Source of the DNA: Sceloporus undulatus
Lineage: Eukaryota > Chordata > Lepidosauria > Squamata > Phrynosomatidae
Reading direction: 5' to 3'
NCBI RefSeq assembly: GCF_019175285.1
Contig: NC_056528.1
Span: forward strand, 46,234,824-46,298,823
DNA: 64,000 nucleotides
Below are positions 11,619 to 20,957 of this stretch, piece after piece. How positions within the stretch are numbered: position 1 is the first letter of the stretch; each line of letters opens with the position of its first letter. Under the pieces are notes generated by a model. That model ran no database searches and was not told the DNA's origin. It worked only from the letters and a program-made list of their open reading frames with translations. Both the position numbers and the translations under genes were made by a program.

Positions 11619-11739
11619 ATTATCTCAGAGGAGGAAAAGGATCAAGGCTGGTTTGAGCATCCCTGTTACACCATACCAAGTTTTCCTTCAAAATGCGAAG
11701 GCTATTTTACAAAGGCTGGGGTACCTGTCCTCCGCTAGA

Positions 11740-11868
11740 ATCAGTGGTTCCCAAACTTTGATCTTCCGGGTGTTTTGGACTTCAGCACCCAGAATTCCTA
11801 ACTGTTGGCCAAGTTGGCTGGAGCTTCTGGGAGCTGAAGACCAAAGTTTAGGAACGGCTGCTCTAGAG
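11740..11868. mobile_element. Small foldback MITE (CCCAAACTTTGATC family)
   Basis: Left end GGTTCCCAAACTTTGATCTT, right end inverse ACCAAAGTTTAGGAAC. Central arms share CCCAGAATTCCTAACTGTTG-type sequence. Further copies lie at 37349-37770. Confidence 0.65.
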
Positions 11869-12904
11869 GTTGTTGAACTCCAGTTCCATCACTTTTATGC
11901 CAGTGGTGAGGAATGGTAGTAAATCAACCAACATCTGGCCTCTTGTTTCCAAGCCATACTTTGGCAACCTTTCCCATTTATCCAGAGGACTGGAAGGTGG
12001 GTTCGAATTTTGCCTATTTCTTGTTTTCTAGGTAGAGGGGATGTTTGGTATGAATAATCCTCAGCCTTCTGAGTTTCCAGATCTGAAGTGATACAACCCA
12101 AGCCCAGGCTGACAGCCTCATGGGAACTGGGTCTCTGAAAGGAAGCATTCCTTCAAGAGCTGTCTATACCAGGCTTCCACAAACAAGTGAACATCACATA
12201 TCTGGGAAAGGCAAATCTCATCATATCTTGCTACTTGCTTTCTGGTAGGGGCAGGTTACCTGTAGCCCTCTGGATATTGTTGAGCTGCAGTTCCCATCAA
12301 CTTTAGTAAACACAACCAAGAGTCAGGGATGATAGAAGCTGCTGTTCAACAATACCTTCCTAATCCAATCTGTGGAAATCTAACTCCAAGGAGGGAAAAT
12401 ATAGCAAGACACACAGAAGGTTTGGAAAGTAAAACCAAGTGTATTTTTAACCCATAGCAGCTACCTCCAAGATAAATCATAACAACCAGATTTTGAAGCA
12501 GATGTAGATTCAGTGATCCAAGCAATGCTTTAAGCTTGCCAGAAGGATAAAAGTATCTGAAAACCTTTCCCGGGTGAGAAGAGCCATCTCTCTGCTGTCC
12601 CTTTTGGCGCTTGGGTGCAAAGTAGTTTTAGCAACACCAAATTCAAAACAACTATATACACAAAACAAGTACAAATAGTGCTAGGCTGTCTTTAACACAT
12701 CGGCCAAAGGCCAGCAAACAATTCAAAGTGTTCTTACACCCGTCGTTTCTTCCCCATTTCACACATCCCAAACAGATGCAGGAGGAAGAAAAGCTCTGGA
12801 TGATGTGTGCCAGTGTTACAAAGCTAATGCCATGTTTTTTTCCCTTAGGAACTGCAAACAGCTTTGTTGTTTCAAGAAGAGCAGGAATGGCTCTTCCAAA
12901 GTCT
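11869..12904. other. 3' flank and probable 3' UTR of ERCC6L
   Basis: This region lies directly downstream of the ERCC6L stop codon on the minus strand. I saw no clear AATAAA in gene orientation, so the 3' end of the transcript is not placed. A weak MITE-like block (ATTGTTGAGCTGCAGTTCCC) lies near 12277. Confidence 0.35.
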
Positions 12905-15900
12905 TCAAAGAGAAGACTCATCCCCAATAGAGGCTGTTTCATACAGATAGCTGGATCTGTTCTCAGAGTCCAGTGTTTCTTCCAAAGGCTCTGTTGAATC
13001 CTGCCTACTGGAAATCTGGATCATTTCTTTTTCTGTGTTGTTTTGTGAAGAACTTACTGGAGGCACATCACTCTCAGATTCCACCACTTCCACCACGTCT
13101 TCCACCTGATCCATGACCAAATTGGCCAGGGATCTTCGAGAAGCAGTTGACCTTCTTCCGCTAACCTTCACTCTTGGGGAGAAACAGAGACTAGCCACGG
13201 GACCATTGGACTTTGGGGTTGACATACAGATGACATCTACATTGTGCAAGGCTGATATTTCTCCATGCTTGCTGTCATCCTGTTCAGTTATGAGCTCAAT
13301 CTGCTCTTCTTCATCATCTGAAACTATTCTTCTGACTGGCTTCTTCTTGTAATAAAAAGAAACCTCACTGTTGTCCATCAGGGCATCGGATAGCCTATGA
13401 GAGCCACCCAGAAGCATGGATCCCATTACGTTTTTTCTTGCTGGGGGGCTTCCATTGTCTTCATTTTCCCCTGCCCAAGAATGAGATGCAGAACTATGGC
13501 GACTGTCCATTCTCAGCTGAAATCCTTCATTGCTGGTTTCCTCCAGCGACATTTCTTCTTTTGATACAACCTGGAGTTCATCTTCAGAATCCTCCAGGAC
13601 AAGGTTGAAATTAGCCTGGTACGGAGAAGGAGTAGTCAAAGATTCATTTTGCAGCATCATTTCAGATTCCTGCTCTGCAGTACACATTGATATATTGTTG
13701 GGTTGTGGCTGAAATGATACTGCAGCATCTAGCTCATATATTTCACAAGCTTCTTCATATGGTTTTCTAGCAACATCAGAAGATAGTTCAGTCCTGGTTA
13801 CTTGCCTCTTGTCACCAGAAACAGATTCAGATGACCACTGCAATGGTTCCACTTCGACATCATTACCCTTAATGTTTACTTTAGCAGATGGTTCAGAAGA
13901 ATTTCTTTGGGATTCATGACTGGAATTTTCCTTGTTAGATAATGAGGGAGCAGTAAGAAAAGATGACATAGCCTTCAGATCAAGGTTATGTTCACGTTCT
14001 TGTAACTGGGCTGATTTGCTCTCTTCATTCTTGGAAAGGGATATGTCCATGTTAGATTTGTCCCAAAGCATTTGTTCATTGTCCACATGTTGGGCAGGTA
14101 GATCTTGGGAGATCAGTTTAAATTCTGGATGGCAATTGTCCTTGGAAGAGAACAAGTTAGCTTGAGGAAAAGGAGACACATTGCTTTGATTGCGTTGTGA
14201 GCTGGCTGATTTGCATTCTTCAGTCTTGGAAAGGGATATGTCCATATTAGATGTGTCCCGAAGCATTTGTTCATCATCCATATCCTCAACATGTAGACTT
14301 GTCAATCTAGAGCTTATATTAATAACTTCACCAGCATCACTGCCATTGCTGTCATCATCATTAATTACAAGATCATATGGCTCCTCTTCATCATCTGAAA
14401 CTATTCTCCTGACTGGGTTCTTCTTATATCCAAGAGAATCCTCACTGTTGACTTCATATAGTTTTCTTACAACATTAGGAGACAGTTCAGTCCTGGTTAG
14501 TTGCTTGTCACCAGAAATAGATTCATATGACTGCTGCAGTGGTTCCACTTGAACATCATTACTCTTCATATTTGCTTCAGCAGATAGCGCACAGGAAATT
14601 CTTTGGGATCCAGGACTGCAATTTTCCTTATTAGATAATAAGGGAGTAGTAGGAAGGGGTGACATAGCCTTTGGATCATGTTCTTGTAACTGAGCTGATT
14701 TGCACTCTTCATTCCTGGAAAGGGATATGTCCATGTTAGATTTATCCTGGAGCATTTGTTCATTGTCCACATCTTGAGCTAGTAGATCATGGGAGACCGT
14801 TTCAAATTTTGGATGGCAATTCTCCTTATTAGCTTGAGGAAAAGAGGACACCGTGCTTTGATTTTGCTCTCGGTCAAAGTCTTGTATTCTCACTGATGTG
14901 TATTCTTCATTCTTGGAAAGGGACATATCCATATTAGATATGTCCCGAAGTATTCGTTCATCATCCACATCCTCAACATCTAGTCTTGTCATTTTAGAGC
15001 TTACATTGACAATGTCATTAGAACCGTTGTCATCCTTATTATTGTCATCATCATCATCATCATCAGTTACAAGAGTGACAACTTCATTATTTGTGGGCAG
15101 AACAGAAGCAGATAGGGCATGATTCTGAGAAGGTTTGGGTGTTTTCTTCTTTGGTTGGGTGGATAATTCCATTTCTCTCAGCCACGCTCCTTCTGTTGTG
15201 TTTCTCATGCTTCCTATCAGTTGGTTGTTCAGTTGTGATTCTAGCTGCACCAACTCCTGGGCTTTCTGTACTCTGTGTTCAATGTACCTCTGATCTTCTT
15301 CATTCTCAACTTCATCTTCATGAACTGTTTCATGCGTATACATCAAATCATGGTCAGAGATGCCAAATATCTCCAGTGAGTGGAGATACGCAATATGCTC
15401 ATCCAGCTGAGTATCTGTCTTCCTTTGGCTGGCATGCAAGGATTGCAGCTGGAGTTGTGTCAATGAGCTCCGAGCATCTTCCAGTATGAAGAGCTCTCTC
15501 AGCTCTTGCATAGTGAAATATCTGAATGGGTTCTTCTTGTCCCCTGTGCTTTGCCGTATTAGCGAGTCCTTGAAGACTTGCCTTCGGTAGATTTTCTCTT
15601 CCACCGTCCCGCAGGTAATTAGCCGGTAGATCACAACATTCGCTTTTTGCCCAATTCTGTAAGCTCTGTCCACAGCCTGAGCATCTGTAGCTGGATTCCA
15701 GCTAGGATCAAAAATCACCACTCTGGTGGCGGCGGTTAAGGTTAAGCCAACTCCACCTACTTGGGTTGTAAGCAAGAAGACAGAGTAGTCATTGCTCTCC
15801 TGAAACATCCCAATCCTCTTTTCTCGCTCCATCAAATGAGTCACCTTTCCATCAATGCGCATGAGCTTAAAGCGTCTGTGAGTTAAAATGCGCTCAATAA

Positions 15901-18900
15901 TGTCTAGCATTTTTTCTTGACCGGGAAAACACCAGAGTTCTGTGTCCCTCCTCTTGCAGTCGCTCCAACAGGGCCACAAGGAAACGTAACTTCCCAGACT
16001 CCTTGATCAGAATCTCATCAGAAATATGTTCAATGTTCCTGTGCAGATGCTCGTCGGCTTCAGTTTCACCACCATCTGGCTCATTATAATCTGATGCTTC
16101 CAGACCAAGTTGGCTGCAGGCTCTTGCAGATAACAGCCTGGGATGATCACAGAGCTTCTTTAGGACATTCAGTTCAGCCAGTGGAGACCTTGTTGTAGTC
16201 AACAACTCCTTGATATGATCCAAAGAAAGAAATTTCCTATATATTTCCTCTTGAATGGGTGCCAAGAACACCCATACGATGAACTCATTTTTCCTGGGGA
16301 GAGAAGGCATTGCAGGAGCGGCATCCTTACTCTGAAAGGCAGGAAGATTGCTTTTAAGTTCAGGAATAACTTTCTTCTGCAGTTCATCTTTGCTCCGTCT
16401 TAGGAAATATGGCTTGATGATAGACATCAGGTTTTCAGAGATCTTAAGCCCCAGTGCTCTCTCTCCTGGCGTTGCATCCTTTGCCCTGGCAGTAGTGATG
16501 GGGTTCTCATATTCCATCCTGAAGGTTTTCATAGTGCCGAGCAGCGAACCTTGACAAGCAAAGTCAAAGAGGGCCCAGAGTTCTTTTAGGTTGTTTTGGA
16601 CCGGGGTCCCTGTAAGGAGGATGCGGTTTTTGGAAGGGATGGCATGGGCACATTTTGTCATTTTGGCTGAGGGAGTTTTGATTTTATGTGCTTCGTCAAG
16701 GATGACATAGTCCCAGAAAAACTCCTCCGTGCCAGAGGTGGACAGCTGCTGCCAATTGTTGAGTAGCATATGATAAGTTGTGAGCACGACACCATGCCGC
16801 CTCTGGACCCGCTCGAGATTCCTGGTGCGTTCGGCTATGCATGGACCATGGAAGACCTTCACCCGCAAGCCTGGAGCCCAGCTGGCAAACTCTCTTGTCC
16901 AGTTGCTGATGAGGGTGGTTGGCACAATTAGCAACACAGATCGGATGTATTCTGCGTCAAACATGCCTGAGAGGAAAGCAATGATCTGAATGGTTTTGCC
17001 CAAGCCCATGTCGTCTGCCAAGATGCCACCTTTCCTGCCATCTCTGTACAAGCTGTACAAGAAGGCGACCCCTTCCCTCTGATGGTCAAAAAGTTTATCA
17101 TACATTTCTCCGTAGAGCATCAGTCCGCTTTGACACACGTCCACAAAGTCGTCGTCCTCCTGATCCAGGGTTAATGAAGCTAAGGCTTCCTCCAGCTTTT
17201 TTATGTTCGCCATCACCTTTTCACTGGGGTGGATCTCAAGGGCTTGTCGGAACAGTCTGATGGATTCCTCCAGATTCCCATTACGGGCCTCTTGCTTTCC
17301 TTCAGACACATATCTGTAAAACACAACGCAGTTTATCAAGTTAGAAATAATCAAACAAAAAGAAAGAAAGAACAAAGTCCTGGTTTGTTTCTTTGCTTTT
17401 GGAAAACACAGATATTTGGAACTGGACACAGTATTCCAGGTGAGGCCTGACCAAAGCAGAATCAAGTGGCACTATTACTTCCGTTGACACTATACGTCTA
17501 TCGATGCAGCTGAGAATCGCACATGCCTAAACACACTGTTGACTCATGTTCAACTTGTTGTCTACTAGTACTCCGAGATCTCTTTCACATGTAGCCTTGT
17601 TAAGTCACACTCTCTCAGCCTCAGAGGAAGGCAAAGGCAAAAGTCCTCTGAACAAATCTTGCCAAGCAAACCCCCTTAGGGTCATTATAACTCAGAAATG
17701 ACTTGGAGGCACACAACACCTATACATTTACCTAGAGATAAATCCACTTAATTTAATGGGACTTATTACTAAGTAAACATGCATAGGACTGAGTACTTTA
17801 CAATCCACATTAAGACCACTGCAAACTAAAAGCTTTGGGGCTCCATCCATAACAACCAGCTTCTTTACACTCTATATTTTTATGACCTCTTCATAAGTCC
17901 CAAGACAATTACTAACGATTTCAGCTTCAACAGCCCTAGAAGGCTACTTATCTCTATCTATCTATCTATCTGTCTGTCTATCTGTCTATCTATCTGAATC
18001 AGTCTTACAACACAAAACTGTATCTACAAAGAAATAATCCAGTGTAACACTGCTTTAACTGCCATGGCTCAGTGATATAAAATTTTGGGAATTGTAGCTT
18101 TGTGAGACGTTTAGCCTTCTCTGTCAGAGGGCTCGCAACAAACTACAACTCCCAGAATTCCATAGCATTAAGCCATGGCAGTAAAATTGGTGCCAAACTG
18201 GATTATTTATGCAGTGTGGATGCAGCCACAGTTGCATGCAGATCTTTTCAGAAAGAAATTATAATGACATCTGTATGGCTTAATTAAAAGGTAAGAAGAT
18301 GTAAGACTTCAGGTTCTGTTTTACTTTCATTTTTGGTGCAGTTCCAGATTCTTCCAAACCCAGAACCACAAAAGAAAGGGCTAAGAGAGGGATGGGGGAG
18401 CTTTTGACCATCCAGATCTTTTGTACTCTAGTTTCCAAAGGCTGAGTTGGATGGGGATGATGGGAGTTGGAGGTCATAAATATGTAGGTCAGTAGCCTGG
18501 TGATATTTCACCCAGACTTTTCAGCACATGGCTTAAAGCCAACAAGGTTTACTTTGGTCAAGTCTGCCTGAAATCAAAGCCCTATTTATTTCATTGTGTC
18601 TAGTGTGGCCTAGTGGTTTCAGTGTTGGACTGCGACTTTGGAGATGAGGGTTTGATTCCCAGCTTGGCCATGAAACCCATTGGGTGGCCTTGGCCAAGTC
18701 ACACTCTCTCAGCCTCAGGAGAAGGCAATGGCAAACCTCCTCTGAGCAAATCATGCCAAGAAAATCCCAAGATAGGTCCACTTTAGGGTTACCATAAGTC
18801 AGAAATGACCTGAAGGCACACAACAACAACCTCAGAAGGCAAAACCACACTGCAGATATAATCCAGTGTGACACCGCTTCAACTGCCCTGGCTCAATGCT

Positions 18901-19627
18901 AGGAATTCAGGGGGTTGTAGTTTGTTGTGGCACCAGAACTCCCTGATAGAGAAAGTTAAATGTCTCATTTAGTTCCCAGGATTCCCTAGCATTGAGCCAG
19001 GGCAGTTAAAAGCGGTCCCAAACTGGATTATTTCTGTAGTGTGTTTTGGACCTAAAGCTCCCATTCTGAGAACAGAAGCCCAACAATATCTGGGAACCAT
19101 TGAGCTAAAATGGGATGGAAAAGATCTTTTACTTTAAACCCAGAATTACATATATCCTCAGAATCCCCTTATCATTGAGCCAGGGTTGTTAAAGTGGTCT
19201 CAATCTTGATTCTTTCTGCAGTGTGGTGTGATCCAATCCACACTGCAGAAATAATCCAGTTTGAGACCGCTTTAACTGCCGTGGCTCAGTGCTCGGGAAT
19301 GCTGGGAACTGTAGTTTATTGTGCCACCAGAGCTCTCTGACAGAGAAGGCTAAAACGTCTCACAAAACTACAGTTCCCAGAACTCCCTAGCATTGACCCA
19401 AGGCATTTAAAGCAGTCTCAAACTGGATTATTTCTGAAGTGTGGATCCGCACCTGTTTTGGATCAAAGCTACAAATCATAAGATTCCATACAGCCTTGAG
19501 GCTTGAGCAGTTAAAGCGGTGCCTAACTGGATTATCTCTGCAGCGCGGACGCAGCATGTATTAAACCCAACCGTGGCCTTTACCTTCGGAATTGCTCCGC
19601 CAGCGCAGCATCTCCAGACTCAGCCAT
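12905..19627 (-). CDS. ERCC6L: ERCC6L (PICH), SNF2-family DNA translocase, two coding exons
   Basis: Orthologue of ERCC6L/PICH, the ATP-driven DNA translocase that coats ultrafine DNA bridges in anaphase and helps resolve sister chromatids. Coding exon 1 is 19584-19627 and exon 2 is 17313-12905, joined by a GT...AG intron (AG|A codon for Arg15, then YVSEGKQE). Domains, approximate residues: N-terminal TPR-like segment 16-60; Walker A GLGKT 118-122; DEAH box 221-224; LLTGTP 247-252; C-lobe motifs QVGGVGLTL near 530 and DRAYRIGQ near 562-569; then a long acidic Ser-rich tail ending DESSL. Both helicase lobes look intact. A one-base excess in a T6 run at 15910-15915 breaks the frame near residue 481. 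Without it the two exons total 1484 codons, against about 1250 residues in human. The extra length comes from an internal duplication. The C-terminal TPR of the human protein was not found. Confidence 0.95.
13290..15000 (-). repeat. Internal tandem duplication within ERCC6L exon 2
   Basis: Two copies of a segment starting ISSxxTxLxVEDxDDE, at about 15000 and 14313, are offset by 687 bp (229 codons, in frame). Each copy carries two Ser-rich motifs of the type EQMLxDxSNMDISLSKNEE, giving four in all (near 14935, 14735, 14245 and 14055), and ends in a KKxPVRRIVSDDEEE block (near 14400 and 13325). The downstream copy holds about 110 more codons (EIYELDAA region) than the upstream one. It lies in the disordered tail, outside the helicase core. 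Confidence 0.85.
17597..17725 (+). mobile_element. SINE fragment (5'-truncated) in ERCC6L intron
   Basis: Contains CACACTCTCTCAGCCTCAGA and the tail block CAGAAATGACTTGGAGGCAC with ACAACACC at the end. The tRNA-like head is missing. Confidence 0.75.
17952..17996. repeat. (CTAT/CTGT)n microsatellite
   Basis: About eleven tetranucleotide units, mostly CTAT with some CTGT. Confidence 0.85.
18015..18235. mobile_element. Foldback MITE, hAT-like, in ERCC6L intron
   Basis: Arms AAATAATCCAGTGTAACACT and the inverse ending GGATTATTTATGCAGTGTGG, with central CAAACTACAACTCCCAGAAT. Confidence 0.7.
18598..18832 (+). mobile_element. Full-length tRNA-headed SINE
   Basis: Best copy of the main SINE family here: TGGCCTAGTGGTTTC (A box region), GGTTTGATTCCC (B box), then CACACTCTCTCAGCCTCAGG, GGCAATGGCAAACCTCCTCT, and the tail CATAAGTCAGAAATGACCTG ending in (CAA)n. 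The tail is shared with the 5S-headed copies at 24.7 and 52.9 kb. Confidence 0.85.
18845..19052. mobile_element. Foldback MITE, hAT-like, in ERCC6L intron
   Basis: Left CACACTGCAGATATAATCCA, right inverse ending TTCTGTAGTGTGTTTTGG. Arms contain CTGCCCTGGCTCAATGCTAG and its inverse. Confidence 0.75.
19155..19557. mobile_element. Cluster of hAT-like MITE pieces next to the ERCC6L promoter
   Basis: Right-end fragment at about 19155-19226, a full foldback copy at 19236-19449 (GATCCAATCCACACTGCAGA to GAAGTGTGGATCCGCACC), and another right-end fragment at about 19484-19557. The last one ends within 30 bp of coding exon 1, so the exon-proximal intron is largely MITE-derived. Confidence 0.7.
19584..19627 (-). 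CDS. ERCC6L: ERCC6L coding exon 1
   Basis: 44-nt exon encoding MAESGDAALAEQFR plus two bases of the next codon. The start GGCCATGGC has a good Kozak context and the donor is CGAAG|GTAAAG. The matching acceptor is TTTTACAG|ATATGTG, with exon 2 starting at 17313. Human ERCC6L also has a short first coding exon before YVKE, so position and phase fit the family. The exon sits in the GC-rich promoter region. Confidence 0.92.
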
Positions 19628-19692
19628 GGCCGCTGCGCAAAACGAAGAAAGAAGCAACCGAGAGCAGCGAGGAGGAGGAGGCGCTGTGCAGA

Positions 19693-19708
19693 TTCAAATC
19701 CGCGCGCC
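19693..19708 (-). promoter_or_regulatory. Candidate CDE/CHR cell-cycle element of ERCC6L
   Basis: On the gene strand: GGCGCG, a 4-nt spacer CGGA, then TTTGAA. This is the CDE-spacer-CHR arrangement of G2/M genes regulated by the DREAM and MMB complexes, placed about 65-80 bp upstream of the ERCC6L start codon. The sequence match is direct. The function is inferred from the mitotic role of the gene. Confidence 0.55.
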
Positions 19709-19736
19709 AGCCCCCCAGCCGAGCAGCGCGAAGCTG

Positions 19737-19741
19737 ATTGG
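19737..19741 (-). promoter_or_regulatory. CCAAT box (gene strand of ERCC6L)
   Basis: ATTGG on the plus strand reads CCAAT toward ERCC6L, about 110 bp upstream of its start codon. It is a typical NF-Y site in promoters of cell-cycle genes. Confidence 0.5.
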
Positions 19742-19802
19742 CTCAGCGACAGCCACTCAGCTCCTTCCGAACGCGGCGTTCCCTGCAGGGAGGGGCCCCG
19801 GG

Positions 19803-19810
19803 TGACGTCA
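19803..19810. promoter_or_regulatory. CRE palindrome TGACGTCA, ERCC6L side
   Basis: A perfect 8-bp CREB/ATF consensus about 175 bp upstream of the ERCC6L start. It is mirrored by an identical site on the CHMP1B side at 20625-20632. Confidence 0.55.
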
Positions 19811-19869
19811 CTGAGGGGAGGCGGGGGGAATCCCCATTCATGACTTTCCCCCTCCTTTTCCAAGGCGCG

Positions 19870-20000
19870 GGTGCAGCATCTACACTGCAGAAATAATGCG
19901 GTTTTGGCACCGCTTTTGAAAGCTATGCCAGGGATAACACTTCGGTCCCAACACACGCTGTAAGAAATAACCCAGTTTTTTTAACTGGCCTGGCTTTGCG
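19870..20000. mobile_element. Two hAT-like MITE end fragments in the divergent promoter region
   Basis: Left-end fragments: CATCTACACTGCAGAAATAA at about 19878 and CACGCTGTAAGAAATAACCC near 19955. Both are truncated. Confidence 0.5.
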
Positions 20001-20039
20001 GTTTGTTTTGGCCCTTATCAAAAATGCTACAAGTTCTCT

Positions 20040-20515
20040 TTATGTTGTTGTTGTTGTTGTTGTTGTTGTTATTGCTATTATTATTATTATTAACTTTACT
20101 ATATTATTATTAATATAGTAAGATTATTATTACCATATTAATAGTACTATATTATACTATGTCATTTAGTATTTTATATATATATATTTAATATATAACA
20201 TAGTATATATTTATATATATATTGTAGTACATATATGAAACATAGTAAGATTATTATTATCAAAAATAAAACAACAATATAAATAATAACAACAATAACA
20301 TATATATATATAGTTATATATAATAAGTATATATAATATTTATTATTATTATTATTAATATATACAATATAGTATAGATATAATATTGCATGTAATACTG
20401 TATCAAATATAGTAAGATTATTATCAACAACAGAACAACAACAACAACAACAATATAATGACAATAATAATAATATAATGACAATATAATAATGGTGATG
20501 ATGATGATAATACAT
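20040..20515. repeat. AT-rich compound microsatellite between the two promoters
   Basis: (TTG)n at 20043-20069, then mixed (ATT)n, (TA)n, (CAA)n and (GAT)n runs for nearly 480 bp. It separates the GC-rich ERCC6L and CHMP1B promoter halves and contains no coding sequence. Confidence 0.85.
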
Positions 20516-20624
20516 TAATATGAGCGCAGATAATATTTGAGCCCTGCAGTTACCTCACTCGCCCTCTGGGGGCAGTGTTTACAAAGAAACCTCAGGAAAC
20601 AACGGCCTCCTCCTGGCTTGCGCG

Positions 20625-20632
20625 TGACGTCA
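20625..20632. promoter_or_regulatory. CRE palindrome TGACGTCA, CHMP1B side
   Basis: A perfect CREB/ATF consensus about 325 bp upstream of the CHMP1B start codon, followed at 20651-20655 by ATTGG (reversed CCAAT). Confidence 0.55.
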
Positions 20633-20739
20633 CTAGGGAACTAAAATCCTATTGGCTGTGCGTTTGAGAGAGGGGGGAAAAAGTGGACCGGGGCGGGGAG
20701 GAGGAGGAGAGAGAGAGATGTGCGCTCTAATGAGTTTCC

Positions 20740-20751
20740 TGCGCATGCGCA
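20740..20751. promoter_or_regulatory. NRF1-type site TGCGCATGCGCA
   Basis: A perfect palindromic match to the NRF1 consensus, about 210 bp upstream of the CHMP1B start, in a GC-rich TATA-less context expected of a housekeeping promoter. Confidence 0.6.
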
Positions 20752-20957
20752 GTTCTCGTTCCTCGCCCTTTCTCGCCTGAGGATGGTGAAGGGGGCGGGC
20801 GCTCGTGCGGAAGCCGGAAGCGAAAAACCGGAAGCAGGAAGTGGGATCCCTGGAAGGAAGAGAAAAACAACCGGGACTGGTTTCGACGGAGCGGAGTTTC
20901 GCCTGAACGTCCTTCCTTCTTTCCCGGAGCTGAAATACCGCCTTCGCCGCCGCCGCC

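Noticed and set aside
12652-12942. Possible C-terminal TPR of ERCC6L in another frame (KNTLNCLLAF)
   Set aside because: Similarity to the human TPR is limited to a few residues and would need an unexplained frame change; treated as chance.
20174-20515. Minus-strand Tyr/Ile-rich open frame
   Set aside because: It is a translation of the AT-rich microsatellite block.
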